Positions 21,648 through 34,661 are shown, counted from the first letter of the stretch. The stretch: DNA of 64,000 nucleotides from Eretmocerus hayati (GCA_029851415.1 CM056742.1:55926454-55990453); one strand, 5' to 3'. Notes: generated by a model from the letters alone, not told the origin. Translations and numbers: made by a program.

Positions 21648-24037
21648 CTGCAAGAAAGATACAAACAAGATAGTAGTAGTAGTAGTAGTATATTCCCTGA
21701 AATTCGTGGAAAGATGTATGATTTACAACTAGGGATGATGCACAGCGGGGCTTAAAATCGATTTTAGGACAAGATTCAGTGCTACGCGGACACTCAACGA
21801 AAAGAGACGATTCAGAAGGAATTCTCTTTGTTTTTTGCTACTCTACAAGATATTCACCCAGAGGATTCTATATGGGTGGCTGCGGAGTCACAGAGTGGTG
21901 TTGGTCGATCAACTAAAAATCGTCGATGATCGAGCCTCCTCGATCCTGGTGACAATGTACGAAATCCTGGTTGGGCCCCAAATACGTGCTTTTGGTCTCG
22001 TTTGTTGAGAGGAACACTCTTATCATTGCAGAACTCTGGTAAACTAGGTTTAAATGAGGATTTCTGGCTCAACTACCTTGGTGATCAACTCCAATCATCA
22101 AAAATAAACTTTCGTCGATCCTGGAGGCAGTGTACGGGGTTCTAAGTGGTGTCAAATCTCGAGCTAGAGTTACACAACAGTATGTTCATAACTTTCTATG
22201 TCACAGAAATGCACGAGCTCGATCCAACGGTTTCAGAACTCTGCAATATCTTTCCCACTCACCTAGTACTGGAATATCCTCGATATCGACGACCTTTTAG
22301 AGTATACGTCGATACAGCCTCACGAAATGTTCCTCCAAGGTGTCAGCGCCCACCCCAAATGCTCTTCAAACATTCTCACCTGGATTGAGGAACGATCGCA
22401 GCAAGGAGGAATTATTTATAACTCGTCAATACGAGCTTATCTTTTTTGCTCTTCGTCTCGATTGCCCTCCAACGCGATCCTGTGTCTCCAGAGCTCCCAA
22501 ACCAAATTCTCCGGGAAGATATCTCGTAGAGTGAGGAAAACGAAGGGAATCCTGTTTCAATTATTTCGATCGGTTGGGAATTTGCGTGGCGCTGAATCTT
22601 GTCCCGAAATCTATTATTAGCCCAACGTTGTGATGGTTGAGATCTCCGAATCGTATGTGACATTATTTTGGGATTCATTTTGACATTATCCGGGCATCAT
22701 ATCCTCACAAGAATCAAAATCGCGGGATGAGCTTTCTTGAGGAATATCATTCTCCAGGGTGAGACCGGGAAGGCATTCAATATGAGCCGGTCCTCATTGA
22801 GTTTAATTTCAAAACCAAGTTGTTTCACTTCTGAAGTCTTATTCTCACAATACTCAACTGCTTCCTGGACCCTTGTGAGAATTGGTCCATCCATGGATCC
22901 TTCAAAAATATGGGAAATCAATGTTCTAAGCTATCAACTAAAGACTATTGGAACCATCCGCGCCAGAAATGTTATGGGTGTTCCGATTAGTGTTACGCTA
23001 TGGAAGACACCATTCTCAAGATGACATACCTCCCTTCAAGTCCCTGCCTACTTCCCCTCGAAGAAAAAGATTTGAAGAATTTATAATATGTCTTTCTCAT
23101 GCTAGTAGGGTAGGACTGTGCAACACAACTCATTTTTAAAGTTTTTCCACATGTGGTATAAAGTGATGTCGGGTACCCGCATTGTCGATTTTCAGAGATA
23201 TTCGATGAACTTTTGAGGGATCAGGGATACTAAAGTTATCGACAATTCGTTGAGATGACTCAAATCGACATTGCCACAATAATTGAAATATTTCAGGAAT
23301 TCATTCAAAGATCTCGAAATTTGACAATGTCAGTGAGCATGGCATAGGAATAGGACTCAGATATCCCCTCCACCATTCCCAGTATTATATGAGTTTGAGC
23401 AAATGGCCGAGGGAGCAAGTGATAGCTTGCACACTACTTTTCGGATTTTCTATAGCTGTCACAGCGCAGCAAGTTTTGCTCCTCTGTAATGAAGTAGTTT
23501 TGTTGAGCTTGATTTTACATGGATCGTTGGAGAAGTTCTCGGAGAATTTATAGTTCAATGATATCCACGAAGAACATGGAAGTTCACTTCGTGGTGGTGA
23601 TCATCATATTTTCTGGGATACAAGTATGTAATCCTTTTTGGGTAGCAATATAGCATAAAAATTCGGAAACGAGTGAAACTTTTGTGAACCACCGGTGAAC
23701 GAAATTGACGTTATTATGTGAGTGAACCCAAGCTCGTTTCTTTGTGATTTTACGGAACGAATTGGGAAGATATCATTCCCAGGAAAGGCTGAGTAAGGGT
23801 ACATGGGAGGGACACCAAGGATGTAAGGCCTCGGTTACCTTTGGTGTTGGATTTACTTGTAGTTCTTGTGTTCCTCAATCATCGAATCGCGTCAATCACG
23901 TCGTCATTACGGTGGTAACTGTATTTACAACTCACTAAGGAGACCAGATTCGACGATTTCCCACAACTCATTCGGGTTCAGAAACGCTCGGTCCTCGTGT
24001 AAAATGACCCGAAGAACGAGTCATGTTGCGGGTAAAC
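21648..24037. other. Intron-like or intergenic DNA upstream of the Uba1 exon
   Basis: Contains (TAG)n at 21672-21691. A minus-strand frame of 74 codons at 22697-22921 (with EYCENKTSEVKQLGFEIKLN) has a protein-like composition but no recognised relative. It could be an exon or chance. Nothing else is supported. Confidence 0.4.
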
Positions 24038-26640
24038 GAGTCATTTTGGAGCATTTCGACAACTGCCGTTACCAGGGCGGGGGGGGGGGGGGTCGGAAAA
24101 AATCACTAAACAATTTCTTTCCCATTAGTTCAATGTTTGAATGGTACATAAAAATTTTATTTGGATTCTTTCGAAGCTTCCCATAGGTCCTAGGGCCCAG
24201 TAAAGGCACATTCTTGACCCTTTTAGGCCTGTTTTCGAATAATTACAGCTCCAACTCAGCTCCGACTCAATATTTTCCAACGTACTTGGGCGCACTTTCT
24301 TTGTCAAAACTAGGGCTGCCGTCGAGCGAGAAACCCGAGAAATTGGAATGTTCTCGTCTCGGTGAGAAAAAATTAACTGCGTTCTCGTCCTCGGTTTTTG
24401 GGACTCGAGAACGAGAATTCCTGATCTCGTCTCACCGAGAAAATTCTCGGCCATTGACGAGACTTCTCCACAAAATTTTGGACTGAGCTATAGCGTTCGG
24501 TTCAACGTATAACTATAGTCGATAAAAGCAATCAATTTAATGAAGAAGCATATTGAGTTGCATTCATCACGGTTTTGGATAGAATAGAAAATACGATCTG
24601 GCGATTTGATAGAAAATCCTATGAGAACGGTGTTGAGATGCAGCCTCTCCTCGCTTTCGAAGATAGGTGAGAGGAGTACTGTAACATTCTCGAAGAAGCA
24701 GCTAGGTTCATTTCGTTACGCTCATTTTGGATCCAAGACACAAGGTGGAGTCATTTGATGTCAGCCATTAAGGTTCTGAGGTGAAGGAAAAATCTATCAA
24801 GAAATTTGGAGAAATTTACAAAAACGAGTAATACGTCGATGGATTCAATCATATTCAAAGTCATGAGTCCCAAGACGTTGATATATGAATTCAGAAAATC
24901 AACGTATGAATTTTTCCACAGTTATGTTCCAGCAGAGGAAACGTTCAGCTTGGAAAAGTGAAACAAATAATGCTTATCTGAGCGCACAAAGCTCCCCTGG
25001 AAACTGATGTGCTGGCTTGGTAGAGAACCTCTGCGGCTGTTTATCCAAATCTGGCACGAATGGCTCGAGATATTTCATGCCGAAATCGGTTCCATCAGAG
25101 AGAGTTTTTTCTGAAGGGTCTCTGATTGTAACTAAACAGAGATGTTCCTTGAATGACATCATTTTGAGAGCTCTTCTATGTATCAACAGGTCGATGGTTT
25201 CAGATTTGAAGAGCTTTATTCGTAAAATTGATCCGTAAAATATTCTTAAAATCTGATTCTACATATTTTTACCCATATTATCACAGGTGTGGTGTTACCA
25301 AATCATGTTCTTAATGTTTCCAAGTAGTATGTATCTTCGTTCATAGAGCAGATGTTTTCTAATGTTCATTCCTCTATCTCAATCTAGTTTTCGGAATTAT
25401 TTGAATCTCGCGAGAAATCTCGAGAATCGCAGGAAGCTTTTCGTTTCGTCGTGAAATAATTTTACGAGAATTCTCGTGACCTCCGTTCTCGTTTTCGCTC
25501 GATCTCGCTCGATGAGAACGCGAAATTCTCGAGCTCGGCGGCAGCCCTAGTCAAAACTGTACTTTTGAGAGCATATTTTAGCGGTTTTTGGACCTCCTTC
25601 CCAGTGACCTAGCTCTTTTTAGAAAAGTGATTATTGATTCTTACCGGTGATTATTCCAAAGGTCTTGAAACAACCTACGATTCGATTACTAGTAAAAGTC
25701 GATTATCGTAATCTTCATAGGAGTTACAGCCGATACAAGTTGAGCAGTTTCGCGAAATTGCCAAACTTCGAGCTCAATTTGAAAAATCGTTTTTCTTTTT
25801 TCACCAGCCAACAGAGAATATGTTTTTGAAGACGAGCCCTATCAATTAGATTGATAATCTGGGTGGCTTTCTTGGTTCCTGGTTTTTGGCAGACTCTTCA
25901 CAGTATCCTTTTTGACTTTCTGCTAAATATGACCTCATGAATATACCTCGCATATGCTTCCATCTGAACTAATGGGCATCAATATGTGTGGGATTGCTCT
26001 CCAAAGTATCCCCAAACATGTGTGGAAACTTCCAGAGGTAAGCCTCGAGCCAGAAGCGAGCTGGGTATTTGAACCAACGAGCCCAAATGGGCAATATTTC
26101 GTCTATTCAAGCGGGGGCGAGTGTGAGAAGGGTTCTACTCATTCTAGCTCAGGAATGGAATGAGTGGGTGAGATAGGGATTCAAATATGTTTATCTGACT
26201 CAAAATGATTATTCCAACACGTTCTCGAGGTCAATTTTGCTCTAAATCATTGATATTTTGCTCTAGAGCCACCAAAACTGATTCCCGGGTTAACCGCCGT
26301 TGAAGCATCAGATGACATTTTAGAGCTAATATGACCACAAGGACGTGTTGAGATGATCATTTAGAGCCAGGAGAATGAATTTGAATTCCTATTTCAGCCA
26401 CCTATCCTATTTTGGAGCTAGAATGAGTAGAACTCCTGTCGTGCTCCCTTGCGTTTCAATAGACGGAACATTGTCCATTTGGACTCATTGGTTCAAATAC
26501 CCAGCTCGCCTCTGGAAGTTCCCACATACATTTGGGGGTATTTTGGGGAGTAAATACATACATATCGATGCCCATTAGTTCAGATGGAAGCATATGCGAG
26601 CCATATTCATGAGGTAATTTTTAGCAGAGAGTCAAAATAC
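24038..26640. mobile_element. Second, damaged copy of the 1.67-kb foldback element, split by an hAT-like insertion
   Basis: The left end GAGTCATTTTGGAGC and following segments match 15893-16600 in order: the CCGTTACCAGG region, then GGCCTGTTTTCGAATAATTACAGCTCC, and the ATATGCTTCCATCTGAACTA region. An inverted arm is visible at 26470-26620. The far end is not found, so the copy seems truncated on the right. A 14-base G run lies at 24079-24092. Confidence 0.65.
24311..25549. mobile_element. Non-autonomous hAT-type element with 8-bp target duplication
   Basis: Ends TAGGGCTGCCG ... CGGCAGCCCTA, flanked by GTCAAAAC at 24303-24310 and 25550-25557. An 8-bp duplication and this terminus type fit the hAT superfamily. 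Subterminal regions carry repeated CGAGA / TCTCG motifs on both sides, likely transposase-binding sites. No transposase frame of meaningful length is inside. Confidence 0.85.
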
Positions 26641-26824
26641 GCTTCTAAAGAGATTAGCAGAAAGCTTTCCTTTAGCGAGATGTGCGGTAACTTAGCAAAA
26701 ATATAATTTCTCCAGTGACAATTTCTCATTCACTCTTCTATACATCTTCTCGAGACGACTTCGAGTGGTACGTCAAGAAGAGTATGCATCTGTTGGATCC
26801 AGAGGTCAAGATAATACTCAAGTA

Positions 26825-27200
26825 TAGTGGAACCCGGTTATAAGGAACTCCGGAGGACCGACCAGAAACGAGGGGTCCGCGACGAGGGCAATCGCCCGAG
26901 TGCACGCAACACTCTCGGTTGCTCATATGGATACTCGCAAAATACTCGCTGATGCTCGCCGCGCGGAGTATCCAAGCGAGTATCCACGAGTATCCGCGCG
27001 CATCGATGTGTGGCGGAGAGTATGGCGTGCAGCGCGACTTGGCGGCGACCCCGGCATGCTATAGTTTCTGCTGGTTTTAAAATCAAGTCTCTGCGCTCGC
27101 AACTGTGCAATTTCGTCTCCGTATTTTTGCTTCGTTGATAATTTTTTGACATCCTTGAGCGGAATATGTTTGTGTCAATATTACCCGGTGTCCCGAGTTA
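26825..27200 (-). repeat. Dispersed repeat with pogo-like terminus, copy 1
   Basis: Starts near TATAGTGGAACCCGGTTATA, a terminus like that of pogo/Tigger elements. It continues with a GC-richer block full of GATACTCG / CGAGTATC motifs and ends near ATATTACCCGGTGTCCCGAG. The same block occurs inverted at 61385-61735. Confidence 0.7.
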
Positions 27201-28021
27201 AAATTATTATATTAAGAGGCATGCAGGGTCATTTTCCCCCACGGAATCCCTATATCAGGCCTGCCAACATAAAATCAAAATCAGTGTTGCCAACTTGACG
27301 ACGCGAAAAGTCCCTAGATCGGGTCAAATGTCCCTAGATTTTTCCGCGATATATAGAACACGTGTTTAAGCGTCGTTTACGTATTTTTGAGTTTTGTATA
27401 TGTATTTTCGATTTTATTACATGTATTTATACAATTATATTATATATTCGATTTGCTGCTAATTCTTGCCGTGAAGACAGTCGCTGATCGGTCTCACGGA
27501 GCCCTTTCGAACACTGCCCAAGCTTCCGAATCCGTTGGCGAAGGTTAGGAGCAATCGATTTTTACGTGTTTCGTTTAAATATTTTCGTATTAAGTGCATG
27601 CTGGGAGTCATTTTATGGCGTATTTTAGTGGAACGTTTTAGAAAATTCGAGACACCGCCATTTTCAACATCGAAGGTAGCCGAGTAACTTTTCACGGTTG
27701 ACAAGGCCGCCTCACTTTCAGATGTGAAGTAATTTTGGTGTTCGATTTAGTTTTATTTAATGGTTTTTATTTCAATTTTTTGTTAGAGATAGATCGATCC
27801 GCATGAGTATTGATTGATTTCGAATGAAATTAGTAATACGGTGACGATGGAGTCGAATTGTACTGATGAAAAGATGGAATAATAGAGATCGAGAGGTTGT
27901 TATTTCGTTGATTTTGAATATATGATAGATACGAATGGATTTCAAATTTCTAAAACTTTTTTGAATGAATTCGAGGAATCTTTGATTTGACTTTGAATAT
28001 GATAATTTTCGCATTTCCACT
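27201..28021. other. No gene recognised
   Basis: AT-rich DNA with short open frames only; none has a recognisable domain. Confidence 0.5.
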
Positions 28022-28023
28022 TA

Positions 28024-28696
28024 CCGTGTTTTGCCTATTATAAGCCACTCTCCAAATATAAGGCACCCCCCAAATATAAGCCGTAGTGAGGCAAATGATG
28101 GAAATATAAGCCACCCTCCAAATATAAGCCACTCCCAAACATAAGCCACCTCCAAATATAAGCCACCCCCAAATATAAGTCAGTCGCCAAATATAAGCGA
28201 CCCGAATGAAAGCCAGATCTTGAGAGGAATATGTAAGTTCAACGGTAAACAATGCTTGCTCCTCCCTTTAACAGTAGGTGAGACAGATTCTCTGTAACAG
28301 ATAGATTGTTAATTCGGCGAGTCATCGCTGATCATAAAGTCAGAAAGTCAACAGTGACTATAATCCACACGATCGATGGATATCAGTGATGAATTATCTT
28401 TTGATTGTGGACAAAGTGCTCAGAATTCTTCTAGTAATATGTAAACCCCCATGTATGCAGTAATATGTGAAAGCCATTTTTGATAAACATCCCATCATAC
28501 TTGATTGACATTTCATTTGTCAATTTGAATGACGCTTGGTTTTTATACTTGATTCAAATGAATCTAGATACTTGACGATAAAATATTCGTCTGGGAATAT
28601 AAGCCACCCTCCAAATATAAACCACCTTCCAAATATAAGCCATGCTTCAGAGCCAAAAAAATTTATAAGCCATGGCTTATAATAGGCAAAACACGG
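28024..28696. mobile_element. TA-flanked MITE packed with AATATAAGCC motifs (Tc1/mariner or pogo type)
   Basis: The termini CCGTGTTTTGCCTATTATAAG are perfect inverted repeats, with TA at 28022-28023 and 28697-28698 as target duplication. About ten copies of a CCAAATATAAGCCA-like 14-15mer sit in tandem near the left end (28060-28200) and three near the right. The middle is non-coding. TA duplication places it with Tc1/mariner/pogo superfamily elements. Confidence 0.85.
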
Positions 28697-29269
28697 TATA
28701 TTGAGTGTGAAGCTACGTAATACCTTGACGTTTTTGATCTTATTTCCATTTGGAGGCGAGATTGAACGTTTTTTTGAAGTTTGAACTTATGAAAATATGA
28801 AGTGAGAAGCGGTTTACGTCTATCTCGAATGCTTATATTAGAGGGCGTCATTATTTTTATATAGGGGGGCGGTTGAGAGAACTCTCTTGACCAGTTTATG
28901 ATTTAAGTAATTTTATGAGATTCAGGGATAGATACTTTACATTGAAGAATGGTATCGTATAGAGTATTGGGAATGACTTTTGTAAATGAATCCAATATCA
29001 CTCGATTGATGCAATCGTGAGGGGAGAATTGAGTTGATGCATTGTGATGGTTTTCAATATGCGATCATTAAGAGCAATTATTGGGAATATATTCATCAGG
29101 AAAGTTCTTTGTTTTCATATTGAGCATTTACTGCGAAAGATTTGAATTTTTGAGAAATTTTTGATTCGATGGAATGATTTTAATATTCATCATCCTCGTT
29201 TTTTGTTCATGATGTGAGATTGAGTGGAAACTGGGAAGTGTACATGTTTAGAGTGAAAATGTAACTCTT

Positions 29270-29520
29270 CATCACAGAGGTTGAAGGAGACATGATCAGA
29301 TGAGACTGACACGTCGTTCTGGGCTCCCAGTGTCAGGGCCAGAGCGATGCTCAGATCAGAGGAAATCCAGCAACATGTTTCAGAAGAGTGGTGTCAGTGT
29401 TGTGTTGTTTTTTTACAATAGCTGGGCAACAGGAGGTCACACTCTGTCGCACTCGGGAATGAGAAACCCAACTCCCATATGAGCCAAGGCATTATGTGCT
29501 GTTGCAACTTGTAAAAGTGT
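29270..29520 (+). other. Conserved core of array I, copy 1 (59-60 codon ORF or ncRNA)
   Basis: Contains a 60-codon frame (29300-29482) beginning MRLTRRSGLPVSGPERCSDQ and ending SHSGMRNPTPI. The core also folds locally: CTGACA and TGTCAG enclose an inner CTGGG/CCCAG stem. The protein has no recognised relative. Either a small protein or a non-coding RNA would explain the conservation; neither is proven. Confidence 0.4.
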
Positions 29521-30296
29521 GTGTGTAGTTTTGAGTAAGTATGGGGAGGATGAGATGAATTTATATGTTATCAGAGAAGCTTTGAATTAAAGTCTGTTAA
29601 TGATGATATATGTGAATGCTTTCACTCTGTGATGGAATTGGGACAATGATTTTATTTTGTCAAGTGACAGTGGATTCATATATTTTTTTCTACATGATTC
29701 TGAATTGAATCAAGTTGAGTAGGAATCAGTACTTGGAATCTCTCAATATATCGAAAAATTTGAATTATGCTCTTTTTGAAAATTTGTATGAATCTCATGA
29801 TAAAAAGAATATTTTTGAACTTGAGCTTGAAAAAATGCACAATTTAAGATTGTATTTTTACTTTAGAGGGCGTAATCTGATTTGGGGTAGTCGTTGAGAG
29901 AGTTCTCTTCATTAGTCCATGATTTAACTGATCTGCATTCGATTTAAGAATCGATAATTTAGATTGAGTGATGGTAACGTCTAGAGCATTCAAAATAACG
30001 TTTGTGAATGAATCCAATATCATTTGACTAATGCATCCGTGAGGGGAGAATTGAATTGATGTATTGTAATGGTCTGCGATATGTGATCAACAAGAGCAAT
30101 TGTTATAGAATTACTATCAGGGAATCTCTTTGTTTTGATAAATTTTTCAGTATTTACGTTCAGAGATTTGAATTTTTGAGGAGTCTTTGATTTAATGGAA
30201 TGATTTTAATATTCACCATCCTCGTTTTTTGTTTATGATGTGAGATTGAATTGAAACTGATGAGTGTTTCATGTTCAGAGTGAGAATGTAACTCAT

Positions 30297-30545
30297 CATC
30301 ACAGAGGTTGAAGGAGACATGATCAGATGAGACTGACACGTCGTTCTGGGCTCCCAGTGTCAGGGCCAGAGCGATGCTCAGATCAGAGGAAATCCAGCAA
30401 CATGTTTCAGAAGAGTGGTGTCAGTGTTGTGTTGTTTTTTTACAATAGCTGGGCAACAGGGAGTCACACTCTGTCGCACTCGGGAATGAGAAACCCAACT
30501 CCCATATGAGCCAAGGCATTATGTGCTGTTGCAACTCGTAAAAGT
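30297..30545 (+). other. Conserved core of array I, copy 2
   Basis: Frame 30327-30509, 60 codons, differing from copy 1 by Gly to Ser at one residue. The core is followed within 25 bp by TTTTTT. Confidence 0.4.
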
Positions 30546-31497
30546 GTGGTGTGGTATTTTTTGAGTGTGTGTGACGAGGATGATTTGATATTCTTTTTTC
30601 TAAGGAAAGGTTGAGATTGGATTCTATGGTACAAGATTAATGGTAACCATTTTTTTTGATAAAAAGAGAAAAATTACTCCATTTTTTCAAGTGATATTGG
30701 ATTCATACACAATCCTGTAGATTATCTGTACGTTATTATCATGAAAGTTAAGCTTTAATGACTCGACGAAATGAAAAGATCGATTGTAGATAATTGATGT
30801 GAATCGTATATGTTTTTGGGAATTCTTATGTTAGAGGAAATGAATAGACACAACAGGGTGCAGTTCGGGACTTCCCCCGAACTACATGATTTTTTATTCA
30901 ATTTTATGAGATTCATGAATTCATACAATTTTATACAATATGATAACCAATCAGATTACTACTATACTAGAGGATATAATATGAGTATCACAATTGTAGA
31001 CTATATATCTATCTTAGCTAACTATGTTGTGACTTGGTGATCCACTGGAGCCTAATGCTTTATTCGATGAATTTTTCTCAAATGATAAGAGGAAAATTTC
31101 ATTACTTCACAAAATTTCAACTTCAATCACGTTTTCGATTCGCTCTAAATCTAATTGCTTACTGGCGAAATCTTAATAAAAAATTCATCCAAAATGACGT
31201 TTATGAATGAATCCAATATCATTTGACCAATGCATCCGTGAGGGGAGAATCGAATTGATGGTTCGTGATGGTCTTTGATACGCGATCATGAAGAACAATT
31301 GTTACAAAATAACTACCAGGGAATTTCTTCGTTTTTATACTATTTTTTAGTATTTACGTTGAAAGATTTGAATTTTTCAGAAGTCTTTGATTTGATGGAA
31401 TGATTTTAATATTCATCATCCTCGTTTTTTTGTTTATGATGTGAGATTGAATTGAAACTGAGGAGTGTTTCATGTTTAGAGTAAGAATGTAACTCAT

Positions 31498-31745
31498 CAT
31501 CACAGAGGTTGAAGGAGACATGATCAGATGAGACTGACACGTCGTTCTGGGCTCCCAGTGTCAGGGCCAGAGCGATGCTCAGATCAGAGGAAATCCAGCA
31601 ACATGGTTCAGAAGAGTGGTGTCAGTGTTGTGTTGTTTTTTTACAATAGCTGGGCAACAGGGAGTCACACTCTGTCGCACTCGGGAATGAGAAACCCAAC
31701 TCCCATATGAGCCAAGGCATTATGTGCTGTTGCAACTCGTAAAAG
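31498..31745 (+). other. Conserved core of array I, copy 3
   Basis: Frame 31528-31710, 60 codons, with Phe to Val in the NMFQK segment. TTTTTT follows as in copy 2. Confidence 0.4.
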
Positions 31746-32685
31746 TGTGGTGTGGTATTTTTTGAGCGTGTGTGACGAGGATGATTTGATTTTTTTTTTC
31801 TAAGGAAAGGTTGAGATTGGATTCTATGGTACAAGATGAATGGTAACCATTTTTTTTTGATAAGAAGAGAAAAATTACTCCATTTTTCAAGTGATATTGG
31901 ATTCATACACAATTTTATAAATTATCTGTACGTTATTATCATGAAAATTAAGCTTGAATGACTGTACGGAATGTAGAGATCGATTGCAGTTCATTGATTC
32001 GAATCGTATATGTTTTTGGGAATTCTTATGTTAGAGGGAGTGAGTAGACACAAGAGGGTGCAGTTCGGGACTTTCCCCGAATTACATAATTTTCTATTCA
32101 ATTTCATGAGATTCATGAATTCATTGAATATAATAACCAATCAGATTAATACTATACTAGAGAATTTTATATGAGTAGCACAATTGTAGACTATATATCT
32201 ATCTTAGCTAACTATATTGTGACTTGGTGATCCACTGGAGCCTAATGCTTTATTCGATAAATTTTTCTCAAATGACATGAACAAAATTTTATTACTTCAT
32301 AAGATTCCAACTTCAATCACGTTTTCGATTTGCTCTGTATCTAATTGCTCACTGGCGAAATCTTGATGAAAAATTCATTTAAAATGCGTTTGCGAATGAA
32401 TTCAATATCATTTGACCAATGCATCCGTGAGGGGAGAATTGGATTGATGTATTAAAATGGTCTCTGATACGTGATCATTAAGAACAATTGCTACAGAATT
32501 AATATCAGGGAATCTTTTCGTTTTCATACTATTTTTTAGTATTTACGTTGAAAGATTTGAATTTCCGAGAAGTCTTTGATTTAATGGAATGATTTTGATA
32601 TTCTTCTTCCTCGTTTTTTGTTTATGATGTGAGATTGAGTTGAAATTGTGGAGTGTTTCATGTTCAGAGTAAAAATGTAACTCTT

Positions 32686-32935
32686 CATCACAGAGGTTGA
32701 AGGAGACATGATCAGATGAGACTGACACGTCGTTCTGGGCTCCCAGTGTCAGGGCCAGAACGATGCTCAGATCAGAGGAAATCCAGCAACATGTTTCAGA
32801 AGAGTGGTGTCAGTGTTGTGTTGTTGTTTTACAATAGCTGGGCAACAGGTCACACTCTGTCGCACTCGGGAATGAGAAACCCAACTCCCATATGAGCCAA
32901 GGCATTATGTGCTGTTGCAACTCGTAATAGTGTGG
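32686..32935 (+). other. Conserved core of array I, copy 4
   Basis: Frame 32716-32895, 59 codons. Relative to copy 1 there is one synonymous change (GAG/GAA), one Phe to Leu and a 3-base in-frame deletion, so the frame stays open. Confidence 0.4.
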
Positions 32936-33050
32936 TGTGGTATTTTTTGAGTGTGTGTGACGAGGATGATTCGATATTTTTCTCCTGAGGAAAACTTTGA
33001 ATCTGATTCTATGCCGAGAGATTGACGCGAGAATATCTGATTTTTAATAA

Positions 33051-33719
33051 ATAAGAGGAAATGACTCAAATTCTGTTAATGATATTGAATTCATACGCAT
33101 ATTCGTGGATTATTTGTAGATCGAACGGGAAAACAATCGGATTGATTCTAAAAATTCTGAAATGTATTGGAAATCCCAAATTATTCTGGGATTCATCTGG
33201 GGAACGTCAGACGATCTTAATTTTCTCATATCGTGATCAAACAAATGTGAAATTAAAGATTTTTGAAGATGGAATCATCTTCAAAACTTTGATTTCTTGA
33301 ATGAATAATGAAATTGAACATGTTTTTTGTAGTGAGATATAAGAAGATTTTGTATCATCTAAATATATTGTTTGGAAAATCGTAGTTTGAAACATGAAAT
33401 ACACTTTTCTCGCTTTCGAAATTCTAAGTTGTACTAAAAGATTACACAGCTTAGCACTCACATATGATTTCTTGCAAGATGTCTTCAATCTTACTCCAGT
33501 GGGTTCTTCTCGTTGATCTCCAAACACGCTATCTTTTCTCCTGTTGTGATACAAGTTATTATGTTGTAGTTCTTGAGTATTGTCTCATTGAAATGACCTT
33601 GAATGATTCGTAATTGATGATGTATTTGATTCTTCCTTTGTACACTCCAAATTGTTCCTAGTCTGTAGAACAAATTAAGAACCATAGTAAATTTTTAAAA
33701 ATTATGACAACGGAATAAT
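33051..33719. other. Spacer between the two tandem arrays
   Basis: AT-rich; only short frames without recognisable domains on either strand. Confidence 0.5.
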
Positions 33720-34322
33720 GTAAGATATCGCGTGACTCTGTGGTTACGTCAACCACATGGGAATATGCCGTAGAGTGGGATTTTTCTGGGAGTTTTGGGA
33801 AAAATTCATGTTTAAAAAAAATGTTTTATATTTTTGTCCTCCCGAAATCGCGCAAAAAAAATTTTTTTTTTTCTTTATTTTGCATCTCAATTTTTTCAAA
33901 ATGTTTAAAAATCATGACAATGGAATAATGTAAGTTATCGCGTGACTCTGTGGTTATGTTAACCGCATGGGAATATGCCGCAGAGTGGGAAATTTTTGGG
34001 AATTTCTGGAAAAATTCATGCAAAAAAAAAAATTTTTTATATTTTTGTCCTCCCGAAATCGCGTGAAATTTTCTTGAATCGTAATTTTTTATGTACTCAA
34101 CTGCTTAAAATTACGTAAAATCGTCAAAACATGTATTAAATATGTTTTTGAAACGTTGAAACTGAATAGAGTCCGATATTTTCAGTTTTCTCACACAATT
34201 TTATGATGCGTTCAAATTTAATGAGAACGTCTCAAGATAATCGAACACGTATGATACGGAGTATTAGAACTAAGAATGTTTAGGCTAACGGTTGCTAATT
34301 ATATAGAGATATATTGAAGTCA

Positions 34323-34661
34323 TTACTCACGTGCTCTCGTGTTGACTTCTTTTTGAATACCATGATGGAAGAATGATCGCAGTCTGTCCTTGCTCCTCTT
34401 GATGACTGCTTCGGGCAGGCGTGTATTGAAGCGACGGGAACAACAGGATGACTGCAAGCTGTAGCGAGATCTTGTATCACTGATGCTTCCCCATTTTTCT
34501 TCAATTGCTGAGAGGCTGCATCTTCCGCGGCGTACACGTGCGGAGTCGCGGCAAGAGTCGAACTTCGAATGTGGCCCCCGCGAGCACGTGGGTTTTCTAA
34601 CTTCACTCCCTCCATTGACTATCGCGTATATAGCTCTTCTCACGCGCACGTCTGCTTGCAC
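34323..34661 (-). other. GC-richer block of array II unit 1 with overlapping open frames and a conserved 5' splice site
   Basis: Two minus-strand frames of 112 and 106 codons overlap here and recur in every unit. A consensus 5' splice site (CACGAGAGCAC then GTGAGTAATG) lies at the end of the block. In the diverged units this site reads GTAAGT (unit 5) or GCGAGT (unit 6), both still usable. No protein family is recognised, and amino-acid changes between units do not look constrained, so a spliced non-coding transcript is as likely as a protein. Confidence 0.3.

Larger units (their letters stand above)
28840..33050 (+). repeat. Tandem array I: four units of about 1.03, 1.20 and 1.19 kb spacing
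   Basis: A landmark ATG falls at 29300, 30327, 31528 and 32716. Each unit carries upstream blocks (TGAGGGGAGAATTG near 29018, 30040, 31240, 32430) that have drifted, and a core that is nearly invariant. Units 2 and 3 also share a small GTTCGGG...CCCGAAC hairpin at about 30862 and 32060. Confidence 0.9.

Noticed and set aside
22697..22921. Minus-strand 74-codon ORF as an upstream Uba1 exon
   Set aside because: Its sequence does not match any part of E1 that I know, and no clear splice sites border it.
24974..25186. 70-codon minus-strand ORF inside the hAT-type element as a transposase piece
   Set aside because: No hAT dimerisation or BED-finger motif; length is within chance.
29270..29520. 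Array I core as a standard RNA polymerase III gene
   Set aside because: A run of seven T lies inside the core and would end a pol III transcript early; no A/B boxes or clear upstream element were found. Resemblance to U1-U7, 7SK or SRP RNA was considered and not seen.
34295..34615. 106- and 112-codon minus-strand ORFs repeated in each array II unit as protein genes
   Set aside because: Two overlapping frames cannot both be real, changes in diverged units are mostly amino-acid altering, and one frame is broken in unit 5. Kept only as a transcribed-block possibility.
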